Of a stretch of DNA of 54,797 bases, positions 43,195-51,981 are shown piece after piece; positions within the stretch are counted from its first letter, which is position 1, and each line of letters begins with the position of its first letter. Source of the DNA: JADJQU01 sp035490315 (GTDB taxonomy: Bacteria; Planctomycetota; UBA1135; GCA-002686595); contig DATHET010000346.1 of assembly GCA_035490315.1 (NCBI GenBank), forward strand, positions 1-54,797. Reading direction: 5' to 3'. Both the position numbers and the translations under genes were made by a program. Under the pieces are notes generated by a model. It worked only from the letters and a program-made list of their open reading frames with translations, made no database searches and was not told the DNA's origin.

Positions 43195-45573
43195 TTACCA
43201 GGATGTTCGCGAGGCGATCAATAGAGCGGCATCCTCGCTGCTCAAAGGCTTGGAGATGAAGTAGCCCTGCGCGCCTTCGCAATCCAGGCCGCGCAGATGC
43301 GCGAGCTGCTCGGCGGTCTCGACACCCTCGGCGACGACGCGCATGCCCAGGTTGTGGCCGATGGTCACGATCGTGCGCGCGATCTCGGAGTTCTCGCCGC
43401 GGCTGCCCATCGGCGACACGAAGGAGCGGTCGATCTTGAGCGTGTCGGCGGGGAAACGCTGCAAGTAGGCCAGCGAGGAATAACCCGTGCCGAAGTCGTC
43501 GATCGAGAGCTTCACGCCCAGGAGGCGCAATTCCTGGAGCATCGTGCTGACCACTTCGGGGTGCTCCATGACCACGCTTTCCGTGATCTCGAGGCGCAGG
43601 CGCGCGGGCTCGAGGCCGGTCTCGCGCAGCACTTCTCCGATCTGGGCGACGATGTCGGGCAGGGCGAGCTGGCGGCCGGAGAGGTTGACCGCCACTTCGA
43701 GCGGGTAGTCCGGGCCAAAGGCATCGCGCCAGGCGACCATCTGGCGGCAGGCTTCGACCAGGACCCAGCGGCCGATCGGCATGATCAAGCCGGTCTCCTC
43801 GGCGATCGGGATGAACTCGGCGGGGGAGACCAGGCCGCGCACGGGGTGTTGCCAGCGGGCGAGGGCTTCGACCCCGGCGATGCGACCGGTCTGCAGCGAC
43901 ACGATCGGCTGGTAGTGCACGCGCAGCTCGCTGCGCTCGATCGCGCGGCGCAGGTCGGCTTCCAGTTGGAGCAGGACCACGGCGCGCTCGTGCATCCCCG
44001 TGTCGAACATCGAGTAGCGCGCCTTGCCCAGCGACTTGGCCTTGTACATCGCCGTGTCGGCGTCGCGCAGGATGTCCTCGGGCTTCTCGTAGCCGGTCGC
44101 GGACAGAGCGATGCCGATGCTCGCGCTGGTGAACAATTCCTGGCCGCCGACGTTGAAGGGCATTTCCAGCTCGCGCTGGATGCGGTCGGCGACGCGCGTG
44201 GCGTCGGTGACGTCGCGGATGTCGTCGAGGAGCACCGTGAACTCGTCGCCGCCCAGGCGCGCGACCGTGTCACCGGGGCGCAGCGAGAGCTCCAGGCGCC
44301 TCGCGATCATGACCAGCAGCCGGTCGCCGGCCATGTGGCCCAGCGAGTCGTTGACCATCTTGAAGCGGTCGATGTCGAGGAAGAGCACGGCGAACAGGTA
44401 ATCCTTGCGCCGGCTCGCGCGCCGCAGGGCCTGGCGCAGGCGATCGATGAACAGGGCCCGGTTGGGCAGGTTCGTGAGCGGATCGTAGAAAGCGCGGTGG
44501 GCGAGCTGCTCCTCGGCGAGCTTGCGGTGCGTCACGTCGCTCTGCGATCCGGCCATGCGCGTCGCGCGGTCGCGGCCGTCGCGCACGGCGAGGCCGCGGC
44601 AGAGCACCCAGCGCCAGCTGCCGTTCTTGTGCAGCATGCGGTATTCGTGCTCGAAATGGGCCGTCGTGCCGTCGAGGTGCGAGGCCACCGCGGCGCGCAC
44701 GCGGTCGACGTCCTCGGGGTGCACGCGCTCGAACCACTCCGACGGCCGCGACGGAATCTCCTGCTCCTCGAAGCCGAGCATCGATTTCCAGCGCGGCGAG
44801 TAATACATCTTGTCCTTGACCAGATCCCAGTCCCACAGGCCGTCGTTCGCGGCGCGCGCGGCGAGGGCGTAGCACTCCTGGCTGACGCGCAATGCGTCCT
44901 CGGCGAGCACATGGCTGGTCACGTCGCGCAGTACGGTGAAGCGCACGTCTTCACCGGCCCACACGGTGCTGACCACGTTGAGCTCGACCACGACCCGGTC
45001 GCCTTCGCGCACCAGCTCGAGGACCGTGGTCTCCGGCCCGCACAGCGGCAGGCCGATCACCTGGCCGGTGAGCGCGCTCTCGCCGGGCCCGAAGAACGAC
45101 TGCGCGATCGGATTGGCGTGTCGGATGCGCCCGTCGAGGCCGATCATCAGGATGCCGGAAGAGGAATGCTCGACCAGGTGCTGGAGCCGGCTGTCGGTCT
45201 CGCTCTTGGTCACGATCGTTCCCGTGTCGGGCAGGGTCGGCGAGACGATCGCGGTCACCGCGGCCTCGTCGGAGAAATCGCCGAGGATGCGCCACTCGAA
45301 GCCGCCGGAGTAGGCGACGAGCACGGGAGTAGCCAGCACGCCCGCGGAGCGCGCGAGCTGCGGGTCGGCCAGGACGTCGATCACTTCGAAGGCGGAGAAG
45401 TGGTCGGAGTTGCGCGTCAGCGCGGCCACCTGCTCCGTCGCTCGCTGGGCCGCACTCGTCGTGCCCGAAACGAACAGCCGCAGCGTGAGCAACAGGGCGG
45501 GAGAAGGGAGGGTTTCGGCCAAGGTGCTTGGGGAGAGTAGGTAGTGTCTATCAGTCGCTCCGCCGCCTTTCAA
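43195..45573 (-). CDS. KaiB-PAS-PAS-GGDEF-EAL cyclic-di-GMP signalling protein
   Basis: 792 residues. Residues about 28-115 are a KaiB-type thioredoxin-fold domain: LRLFVSGTT, EVIDVLADPQLARS, GVLATPVLVA and RILGDFSDE align along KaiB. Two PAS domains follow (about 128-230 and 245-365, the latter with RMLHKNGSWRWVLCRG). The diguanylate cyclase site is LGGDEF (about 440-445), with an allosteric RPGD I-site exactly five residues before it. The phosphodiesterase domain has EALARWQHP (about 567-575), ITESVVMEHPE and DDFGTGYSSL, so both active sites look intact. No membrane segments, so a cytoplasmic sensor making and breaking c-di-GMP. The KaiB-like domain may bind a partner as in SasA. Confidence 0.92.
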   Translation of the reverse strand: MKGGGATDRHYLLSPSTLAETLPSPALLLTLRLFVSGTTSAAQRATEQVAALTRNSDHFSAFEVIDVLADPQLARSAGVLATPVLVAYSGGFEWRILGDFSDEAAVTAIVSPTLPDTGTIVTKSETDSRLQHLVEHSSSGILMIGLDGRIRHANPIAQSFFGPGESALTGQVIGLPLCGPETTVLELVREGDRVVVELNVVSTVWAGEDVRFTVLRDVTSHVLAEDALRVSQECYALAARAANDGLWDWDLVKDKMYYSPRWKSMLGFEEQEIPSRPSEWFERVHPEDVDRVRAAVASHLDGTTAHFEHEYRMLHKNGSWRWVLCRGLAVRDGRDRATRMAGSQSDVTHRKLAEEQLAHRAFYDPLTNLPNRALFIDRLRQALRRASRRKDYLFAVLFLDIDRFKMVNDSLGHMAGDRLLVMIARRLELSLRPGDTVARLGGDEFTVLLDDIRDVTDATRVADRIQRELEMPFNVGGQELFTSASIGIALSATGYEKPEDILRDADTAMYKAKSLGKARYSMFDTGMHERAVVLLQLEADLRRAIERSELRVHYQPIVSLQTGRIAGVEALARWQHPVRGLVSPAEFIPIAEETGLIMPIGRWVLVEACRQMVAWRDAFGPDYPLEVAVNLSGRQLALPDIVAQIGEVLRETGLEPARLRLEITESVVMEHPEVVSTMLQELRLLGVKLSIDDFGTGYSSLAYLQRFPADTLKIDRSFVSPMGSRGENSEIARTIVTIGHNLGMRVVAEGVETAEQLAHLRGLDCEGAQGYFISKPLSSEDAALLIASRTSW

Positions 45574-45600
45574 TGGTAGTGCGGTTCCGGCGCCAGCCGC

Positions 45601-46161
45601 TCATCCCGGGTAGAGCCGCGCCGCCGTGACCCATCCGCGCACCGGCCGCCGCTGCAGCCAGATCACCTCGCCGCACTCGATGTCGCGCACGTCGAGCACG
45701 CCCAGGCCGCGCGCGATCTGGGCCAGCCAGGGCTGGTGGCCGACGAGCACCACCCGCGAGGCGAGGGCCTGCTCCGAGGCCTGGGCGATCAATTCGATTC
45801 CTTCGGGCGAGCTGGGATCGCTGCACAGGCCTTCGTGGTCCTCGGGCTCGCGCTTGCAGACCCCGCCGAGCATCTGCGAGGTTTCGCGAGCACGTCGCCA
45901 GGGCGAGGTCCACAGCTTGTCGCATCCGAATCGCATCGCTTCCAGGCGCGCGAGCTGCAGCTGGAATTCCGCTCGGCCCGCACCGGAGAGCTCGCGCTGG
46001 CTGTCGGCCTGCCCCGGCGTTGCGGGAAGCGCCCGGGCATGTCGCACCAGGGCCAGAAATGCGCTGGCGGGCGCTGGAGAGGAGGGAGAAATCAAGGTCG
46101 CGTAAAGCTCGGGCCGAAAGTGGGCAGGGGTGAGCACCGGCGCAGCGCCCGGCGCGGGCAC
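45601..46161 (-). CDS. Histidine phosphatase (SixA-like)
   Basis: 186 residues if the ATG at 46161 is used. Similarity starts only at FLALVRHARA, so the TTG at 46094 or the GTG near 46134 are alternative starts. The RHG catalytic motif is LVRHARA (phosphohistidine-forming His), with TSPWRRARETSQML and VLVGHQPW completing the site. SixA removes phosphate from histidine on phosphotransfer proteins. It is divergent from ppk1, and the first codons overlap the region upstream of the ppk1 ATG. A SixA-type gene beside ppk1 and ppx is a recurring arrangement. Confidence 0.82.
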   Translation of the reverse strand: MPAPGAAPVLTPAHFRPELYATLISPSSPAPASAFLALVRHARALPATPGQADSQRELSGAGRAEFQLQLARLEAMRFGCDKLWTSPWRRARETSQMLGGVCKREPEDHEGLCSDPSSPEGIELIAQASEQALASRVVLVGHQPWLAQIARGLGVLDVRDIECGEVIWLQRRPVRGWVTAARLYPG

Positions 46162-46180
46162 CAGAGTATCCTCAGGCCAA

Positions 46181-48502
46181 ATGGTCGACGCCCGCGAATC
46201 TTCCTCGAAAGGAATCGACCTCCAGGACCCGGCCCTTTATTTGAACCGGGAGCTGTCCTGGCTCGAATTCAACGCGCGCGTCCTCGAGCAGGCCCGCGAC
46301 ACCTCGGTTCCGCTGCTCGAGCGCCTGCGCTTCCTGTCGATCTCCTCGACCAACCTCGACGAGTTCTTCGAGATCCGCGTCGCCGGCCTGCAGCAGCAGA
46401 CGGCTTTCGGCATCGCGACGGGGGAGGCGGACGGCCTGACGCCGCGCGAGACCCTGACGCGCATTTCCGAGGTGACTCACGAGCTGGTCGCCCTGCAGTA
46501 CCGCGTGCTCAATCAGGAGCTGCTGCCGGCCCTGCAGGAAGCCAAGGTGCGCATCCTCGATCCGCACACCTGGACCGCGCGCCAGGCGCGTTGGATCAAG
46601 CGCTATTTCAACAGCGACGTGCTGCCCGTCTTGACGCCGGTCGGCCTCGATCCGGCCCACCCCTTCCCGCGCATCCTCAACAAGAGCCTGACGTTCATCG
46701 TCTCGGTCGCCGGCCGCGACGATTTCGGCCGCGACAGCGGCGTGGCGATCGTGCAGGTGCCGCGTTCCTTGCCGCGCTTGATCCAGCTCCCGCCGAGCGC
46801 GGGCTTCGGCCCCCACGATTTCGTGCTCTTGTCGGTGATCGTGCAGGCCCACATCCGCGAGGCGTTCGGCGGGATGGACGTCACCAGCTGTGCGGCTTTC
46901 CGGCTGACGCGCAACAGCGACCTGTGGGTCGACGAGGAAGAGTCCGACGACTTGATGCGCGCGCTGAAGGGCGAGCTGTCCAGCCGCAACTACGGCGACG
47001 CGGTGCGCCTGGAAGTCGGCGCGGAATGCACCGAGGAGATGTCGCAGTTCCTGCTCTCGACCTTCGAGCTCGACGCCAGCGCGCTATTCCGCGTCGCCGG
47101 TCCGGTCAACCTGCACCGCATCCTCGCCATCTACGATCTCTGCCAGCGTCCGGACCTCAAGTACCCGCCCTTCGCCGGCCGCGTCCAGCGCCGGCTCGAG
47201 CAGGAGCGCGACATCTTCGCCGTGATCCGCGGCGGCGATCTGCTGCTGCACCATCCCTTCGACGCCTTCACCTCGGTGCTCGAATTCCTGCGCCAGGCAG
47301 CCGCGGATCCGAACGTGCTCGCGATCAAGCAGACCCTGTACCGCACGGGCCCCGATTCGCCGATCGTCGAGACCTTGATCGAGGCCGCGCGCTCGGGCAA
47401 GGAAGTCACCGTGGTGGTCGAGCTGCGCGCGCGCTTCGACGAAGCGGCGAACATCAATCTCGCGACGCGTCTGCAGCAGGCTGGCGCGAACGTCGTGTAC
47501 GGGATCGTCGGCTACAAGGCCCACGCGAAAATGCTGCTGGTCGTGCGCAAGGAAGGCCACCGCATGCGCCGCTATGTGCACCTGGGCACGGGCAATTACC
47601 ACATGCGCACGTCGAAGGCCTACACGGACATCTCGCTGTTCAGCGCGGATCTCGACATGGGCGCGGACGTGCACAAGCTGTTCATGCAGCTCACGGGTCT
47701 TGGCCGCGTCGGGAGCTTGAAGAAGCTGGTTCAGGCGCCCTTCTCGCTGCAGAAGAGCTTGATCAAGTGGATCGATCGCGAGGCCTGCAACGCGCGCGAT
47801 GGCAAGCCGGCGCGCATCATGGCCAAGATGAACGCCCTGGCCGAGCCCAAGGTGATCCAGGCCCTGTACCGCGCTTCGCAAGCGGGAGTTTCGATCGATC
47901 TCGTCGTGCGCGGCCTGTGTTGCCTGCGGCCCGGCGTGCCCGGCGTCTCGGACAACATCCGCGTGCGCTCGATCGTCGGCCGTCTGCTCGAGCACTCGCG
48001 CGTGTATTGCTTCCACGCCGACGGCGAGCAGCTAGTCTACTGCTCCAGCGCGGACTGGATGCAGCGCAACTTCTTCCGCCGCGTCGAGACCTGCTTCCCG
48101 ATCGAGGAGGCGCGCGCCAAGGAACGCGTGGTCAGCGAAGCTCTCGAGGCCTACCTCCACGACAACACGCAATCCTGGTCGCTGTCGAGCGACGGCCGCT
48201 ACCGGCGCGTGAAAGCGGGCCGCGAAAAACCGCGCTCGGCCCAGGTCGATCTCCTGGAGAAGCTCTGCGGCCTAACCAACGACCAGTTCGACGCCGGCGT
48301 CGGCCAGGATCCGCGCCTCCTCCTCCAGGTCCGCCCGGGTGAGGGCGTGGCCTTCGAGCCAATCCGTGGGAAAGATGAGCTCGACGCGCAGCTTGCGCAC
48401 CCGAAGCCGAAGCGGCGGCAGCGGTCGCGGACTCCGGCTGCGGTTGAGCCGGGCAGCGAGCCGGAGCAGGACGCAGAGTTCGAGCGCAAGCGGCGCGCGT
48501 AG
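46181..48502 (+). CDS. ppk1: Polyphosphate kinase 1 with an 80-residue tail antisense to ppx
   Basis: 773 residues from the ATG at 46181, where PPK1 similarity begins (YLNRELSWLEFNARVL). The fold is complete: FLSISSTNLDEFFEIR, FVIV-type strand, LPVLTPVGLDPAHPFP, HPFDAFTSVLEF, the catalytic His448 in YKAHAKML, LGTGNYH, YTDISLF, and a second conserved His near 612. It polymerises ATP gamma-phosphate into polyphosphate. Normal PPK1 ends close to residue 696 (RRVKAGREKP). The following roughly 77 residues, rich in Arg, Pro and Glu, are encoded opposite the 3' end of ppx (48272-48502). Confidence 0.95.
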   Translation: MVDARESSSKGIDLQDPALYLNRELSWLEFNARVLEQARDTSVPLLERLRFLSISSTNLDEFFEIRVAGLQQQTAFGIATGEADGLTPRETLTRISEVTHELVALQYRVLNQELLPALQEAKVRILDPHTWTARQARWIKRYFNSDVLPVLTPVGLDPAHPFPRILNKSLTFIVSVAGRDDFGRDSGVAIVQVPRSLPRLIQLPPSAGFGPHDFVLLSVIVQAHIREAFGGMDVTSCAAFRLTRNSDLWVDEEESDDLMRALKGELSSRNYGDAVRLEVGAECTEEMSQFLLSTFELDASALFRVAGPVNLHRILAIYDLCQRPDLKYPPFAGRVQRRLEQERDIFAVIRGGDLLLHHPFDAFTSVLEFLRQAAADPNVLAIKQTLYRTGPDSPIVETLIEAARSGKEVTVVVELRARFDEAANINLATRLQQAGANVVYGIVGYKAHAKMLLVVRKEGHRMRRYVHLGTGNYHMRTSKAYTDISLFSADLDMGADVHKLFMQLTGLGRVGSLKKLVQAPFSLQKSLIKWIDREACNARDGKPARIMAKMNALAEPKVIQALYRASQAGVSIDLVVRGLCCLRPGVPGVSDNIRVRSIVGRLLEHSRVYCFHADGEQLVYCSSADWMQRNFFRRVETCFPIEEARAKERVVSEALEAYLHDNTQSWSLSSDGRYRRVKAGREKPRSAQVDLLEKLCGLTNDQFDAGVGQDPRLLLQVRPGEGVAFEPIRGKDELDAQLAHPKPKRRQRSRTPAAVEPGSEPEQDAEFERKRRA

Positions 48503-49786
48503 CGCGGGCAGATTCGCGAAGCTCGCCGGCCCGAGCTTGCGGCGGTGGCCCTGGATCAGTGCGGCGAGCAGCTCCTGATCCTGGCGGGAGAACCCCGGCA
48601 TGTCGCCGTTAGCCACCAGGTAGGCGCCGTGCTTGTGGTAGCCCGACCAGTTGACCGACAAGCCGATCTCGTGCAATCGCGCGGCCCACGACAACAAGCG
48701 GCGCGCGTCGCCCGCTCCCAGATTCCAATCGGTCGCGGCGCGATCGAAGAGCAACAGCGCCGTGCGCTCGACGCGCCCCGCCTGCTCGACGTCGACCGAG
48801 TAGCGCGCCATCGCGCGCCGGATCGTCTCGTCGCGCACGTCCGCGTGGTGGATGCGGCCGAGCAGGTCGAAGAGCAGCCCTTCGCGCATCGCGCCTTGCG
48901 AAGTCTGCATGGCCTGGATCTGGAAGATCTTGAAGGCCGCGCGCAGGATCGCAAAGCCTCCGGGGAGCACGGGCGCGCGGTCCGCGGGCAGGCCGGCGAG
49001 CTCCAGGTTTTCGCTGTTGCCAGCATCGACCAGGGCGCGGCCCAATTGCTTGAGGCCGGCGTCGTCGATGCCGTGCTCGCTCCAATGATTGGCCGCCAGC
49101 ACGCTCTCGATCCCGAGCACCGTGCCCGAGGAGCCGATGCAAACGTCCCAGCCCAGGTGCTTGTACGTCCGCGCGATCGGCGAGAGCTCGAGCGCGGCCG
49201 CGACCTCGGCTTTTTTCATGCGCTCGCGCGTGATCTCGCCGCCGGGGAAGAACCGCTGGCTGTAATTGACGCAGCCCATGTGCAAGCTGTCCGTGCGCAG
49301 GGCCTCGTAGCCCTCGCCCAGGATGCACTCGGTGCTTCCGCCACCGACGTCGACCACCAGACGGCGATTCGCGGTGCCGGCGGAGAGGTGCGCGACGCCG
49401 AGGTAGATCAAGCGCGCCTCTTCGCGGCCGGAGACGACTTCGATCGGATGGCCGAGCACCTCGCGCGCGCGCGACAGGAAGGCCTCGGAGTTCTTCGCCT
49501 GGCGCAGGGCGCTGGTGCCGACGGCGCGCACGCTGCCCGGCGGTTGCTCGCGCAGGCGCTGGCCGAAGCGCTCCAGGCAGGCGAGGGCGCGCTCGCTGAC
49601 TTTTTCCTTCAGGCGCTTGGATTCGTCGAGGCCTTCGGCCAAGGCGACGCGCTCGCGCAGCCGGTCGAGCACCACCAGCTGCCCGTCGACGTGCTGCGCG
49701 ACGACCATGTGGAAGGAGTTCGATCCCAGGTCGACGGCGGCGACGGTCTCGCGCGCGGGCGGATTGGCGCTCAGCTCGGGGGACAT
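48272..49786 (-). CDS. ppx: Exopolyphosphatase / guanosine pentaphosphate phosphohydrolase (Ppx/GppA)
   Basis: 504 residues from the ATG at 49786; the frame continues to 49843, but similarity begins at VAAVDLGSNSFHMVV. The ASKHA ATPase-fold motifs are DLGSNSFHM, VVDVGGGSTEC (the glycine-rich phosphate loop) and GSSGTVLGIESVLA. GREEARLIYLGV carries the catalytic Glu. The C-terminal HD-like helical domain runs from about 320 to 504 (LHEIGLSVNWSGYHKHGAYL, the His-Asp pair). It releases orthophosphate from the end of polyphosphate and can hydrolyse pppGpp. Convergent with ppk1, overlapping it by 231 bp. Confidence 0.93.
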   Translation of the reverse strand: MSPELSANPPARETVAAVDLGSNSFHMVVAQHVDGQLVVLDRLRERVALAEGLDESKRLKEKVSERALACLERFGQRLREQPPGSVRAVGTSALRQAKNSEAFLSRAREVLGHPIEVVSGREEARLIYLGVAHLSAGTANRRLVVDVGGGSTECILGEGYEALRTDSLHMGCVNYSQRFFPGGEITRERMKKAEVAAALELSPIARTYKHLGWDVCIGSSGTVLGIESVLAANHWSEHGIDDAGLKQLGRALVDAGNSENLELAGLPADRAPVLPGGFAILRAAFKIFQIQAMQTSQGAMREGLLFDLLGRIHHADVRDETIRRAMARYSVDVEQAGRVERTALLLFDRAATDWNLGAGDARRLLSWAARLHEIGLSVNWSGYHKHGAYLVANGDMPGFSRQDQELLAALIQGHRRKLGPASFANLPALRAPLALELCVLLRLAARLNRSRSPRPLPPLRLRVRKLRVELIFPTDWLEGHALTRADLEEEARILADAGVELVVG

Positions 49787-49867
49787 GTTCGGCTCGTGCG
49801 GCTCATCCACAGCCGTCGTAGCAAGACGGTGGATCGCGCACAAGACGCCGCTCGCGGTGCAACGAGG

Positions 49868-51268
49868 TCAGCGCGCCAGCGCGCTCGCGACCCAGAGACG
49901 CCACGCCTCGAAGCGGCGGTCCAGGTGCTCGCGGAATCGGCCGGGCTCCACCGTGCGCGTCAGGGCGCGACCTCGAGCGAAGTCGTCTCCGCGCGCCAAT
50001 CCCGCGGCGCCCAGCAAGGTGGCCTCGGGCTCCGTGCAGACTTCGATCGTGCGGCCGAGCGCGTCGGCGAGCCGCTGCGCGAAGGCTTCGTCGTGCAGCG
50101 CGCCGCCGGCGACCACGCAGCGCCGGTCGTTTGTCTTCAGGTCCTCGAGAATCTCACGCACCCGGAAGCACAGGCCGAGCTCGGCGATCCGCTTCTGCGC
50201 AGGAGGACTCAGCGCGGCGGCGGCCGGCGACCAGATCGGACCGAGATCCGGCCTCCAGTGCGGCGCTCCGATCCCATTCGAGTCGACGAGCGCGTGGGCA
50301 GCGTCGGGCAGCTCCTCGAGCACGATCTGAGAGGTCTCGGCAGCGGTCGTGATCAAGCTGGACCCCGCGTTGATCGTGCCCTCCAGCGCATAGATCCGCT
50401 CGCGCGCGCCCGAGTCGGTCCCGCGGCTCAAGAGCAGCGCCGTCAAGTAACCCGGACGTCGCGTCCATTCCGTGCCGACGGGCGCGAGCACGAACGTGCC
50501 CGTTCCGAAGTTGACCAGGACTCCGTCCGATCCGCCGCCGACGGCATGCAAAGCCCCGGCCGATTGATCGGCGATGCTCGCCGCGAGGACCATCTCCCCG
50601 GCGTCGTCGTGCCGCCCGCAGCTTGGAAGCACGCGCGGCAGCATGGCGAGCGGCACGCCGAAGAACTCGCACAACCGCGGGCTCCACTCGCCGAGCCTGG
50701 GATCGAAGAGCAGGGTACGGGCAGCCATCGTCTCGTCGGTCCAGTGCGGATGCACCTTTCGGTGCTTCCACCCGAAACCCCAAGCCAACCAGGTCTCGAG
50801 CGTACCGAGGCGCACCTTGCCGGCGTGCGCGCGCCCCGCGAGCACGGGATCCTCCGCGAACAGCGCAGCGAGCTTGGGGCCGACGTAGTGCGCCGACAAG
50901 GGCAGGCCGGTGAGCTCGCCGATCCAGTTTTCCGCGTCGGCGTGACTGGAAATCCAATCCGCCCCGCGCCGATCCTGCCAGGAAATCACCGACGTCAGGG
51001 GGCGGCTTCCGCGCGCATCGGACAGATCGAACAATACGAAGCTGGAGCGCTGCGAGGCGATCGCGAGCGACTCGTCCTTGTATGGCATCACGTGCCCCAA
51101 CGCGGCGGCAGCCCGAAGAACCAGCAACTCCGGATCGAACTCGCGCCACAATCCATCGCTGGTGATCGGCGGGGCATCCTGGTGAGCGAGCTGGAGCACA
51201 CGACCTTCGTCATCGATGCGCGCCGCCTTGATGCGCGTCGAGCCGAGGTCGAGCGCGAGCACGCTCAA
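49868..51268 (-). CDS. FGGY-family carbohydrate kinase
   Basis: 466 residues from a TTG at 51268 that overlaps the stop of the upstream gene (TTGA). That is where the FGGY fold starts: LDLGSTRIKAARIDD, the phosphate-1 loop. WREFDPELLVLR (substrate-side), VISWQDRRGADW with the catalytic Asp, VNFGTGTFVLAP (phosphate 2) and CVVAGGALHDEAFAQRLAD (adenosine loop) follow. It phosphorylates a sugar or polyol; xylulokinase- and gluconokinase-like enzymes are similar and the exact sugar cannot be told. No sugar transporter or isomerase is next to it. Confidence 0.85.
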   Translation of the reverse strand: MSVLALDLGSTRIKAARIDDEGRVLQLAHQDAPPITSDGLWREFDPELLVLRAAAALGHVMPYKDESLAIASQRSSFVLFDLSDARGSRPLTSVISWQDRRGADWISSHADAENWIGELTGLPLSAHYVGPKLAALFAEDPVLAGRAHAGKVRLGTLETWLAWGFGWKHRKVHPHWTDETMAARTLLFDPRLGEWSPRLCEFFGVPLAMLPRVLPSCGRHDDAGEMVLAASIADQSAGALHAVGGGSDGVLVNFGTGTFVLAPVGTEWTRRPGYLTALLLSRGTDSGARERIYALEGTINAGSSLITTAAETSQIVLEELPDAAHALVDSNGIGAPHWRPDLGPIWSPAAAALSPPAQKRIAELGLCFRVREILEDLKTNDRRCVVAGGALHDEAFAQRLADALGRTIEVCTEPEATLLGAAGLARGDDFARGRALTRTVEPGRFREHLDRRFEAWRLWVASALAR

Positions 51269-51945
51269 GGCGGGTCCTCGCCGGATTCCTTGCGCGCCGC
51301 GATCGTCGCGCGCAGCCAATCCAGCTCCGCCTTCTGCCGGTACAGATCGGGATAGACCTCGGGCGGCAGGCTGACGATCTGGTACTCCATGCGCAGCTCC
51401 GACTCGCCGTCCTCGGGCGGCGCGCCTGGCGCGGGGCGGCCGGCGACGGCTCGCGCACGAGTCAAGACACCCTGCTCGTCGAATTGCGCGAGCACGTCAT
51501 AGGAGGGATCGATGCCCTCCATGTCGGCCGACTCGACCACGCGGTACAGACCGGATGCGAAGCGCAGCTCGCACAGCCGATCGAACTCGGCCTGGTAGAG
51601 GGGCTCGAGCTCTTCCATGCGCGCCTGGAGCTTCGCGGTGGGCAGGCCCGCGTAGAGCGCCGTGAACGCGGGGTCGTCGACCACGCCGGGCGCGCGATCG
51701 TCGATCGGGATCGCATCGACGGGCTTGGCTTCGGCCACTCCGGCGGGCAGATCCGCCGACGTGCGCTGCGCGGGATCCTGGATGCGACCCTTCGGCGACT
51801 GCGCAACCTCGCGTCCCGCCGCCGCCGGCGCTGGCGCAACTTCTGACAGGACTGCCGGAGGCAGGGGCTTGACCGAGGCTCGCCAGAACCAGAACAGCGC
51901 ACAGCCGACGAGGATCACCAGGACGGGCAGCAATCGGCGCATCAT
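51265..51945 (-). CDS. Membrane-anchored protein of unknown function
   Basis: 226 residues. One N-terminal hydrophobic segment (LLPVLVILVGCALFWFW, about residues 5-21) is followed by a Pro/Ala-rich stretch of about 60 residues and a predicted helical region (residues about 95-130, LQARMEELEPLYQAEFDRL) and a C-terminal segment (about 155-226). No recognised motif or family. The protein is probably anchored by its N-terminus with the rest outside the cytoplasm; a single Cys in the membrane segment does not form a clear lipobox. Its stop overlaps the FGGY kinase start, so the two genes are translated together. Confidence 0.6.
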   Translation of the reverse strand: MMRRLLPVLVILVGCALFWFWRASVKPLPPAVLSEVAPAPAAAGREVAQSPKGRIQDPAQRTSADLPAGVAEAKPVDAIPIDDRAPGVVDDPAFTALYAGLPTAKLQARMEELEPLYQAEFDRLCELRFASGLYRVVESADMEGIDPSYDVLAQFDEQGVLTRARAVAGRPAPGAPPEDGESELRMEYQIVSLPPEVYPDLYRQKAELDWLRATIAARKESGEDPP

Positions 51946-51981
51946 CCGCAGTCTATAGCCCGCGGCCCGCGCGGCGCCCGC

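Noticed and set aside
43297..45540. 747-codon + frame opposite the KaiB-GGDEF-EAL gene
   Set aside because: Shadow of a gene with intact catalytic motifs.
45736..48342. 868-codon + frame overlapping sixA and ppk1
   Set aside because: Out of frame with PPK1 motifs and Arg/Pro-rich throughout.
48545..51355. 936-codon + frame opposite ppx and the FGGY kinase
   Set aside because: Arg/Gln/Ala-rich shadow; both - strand genes have complete family motifs.
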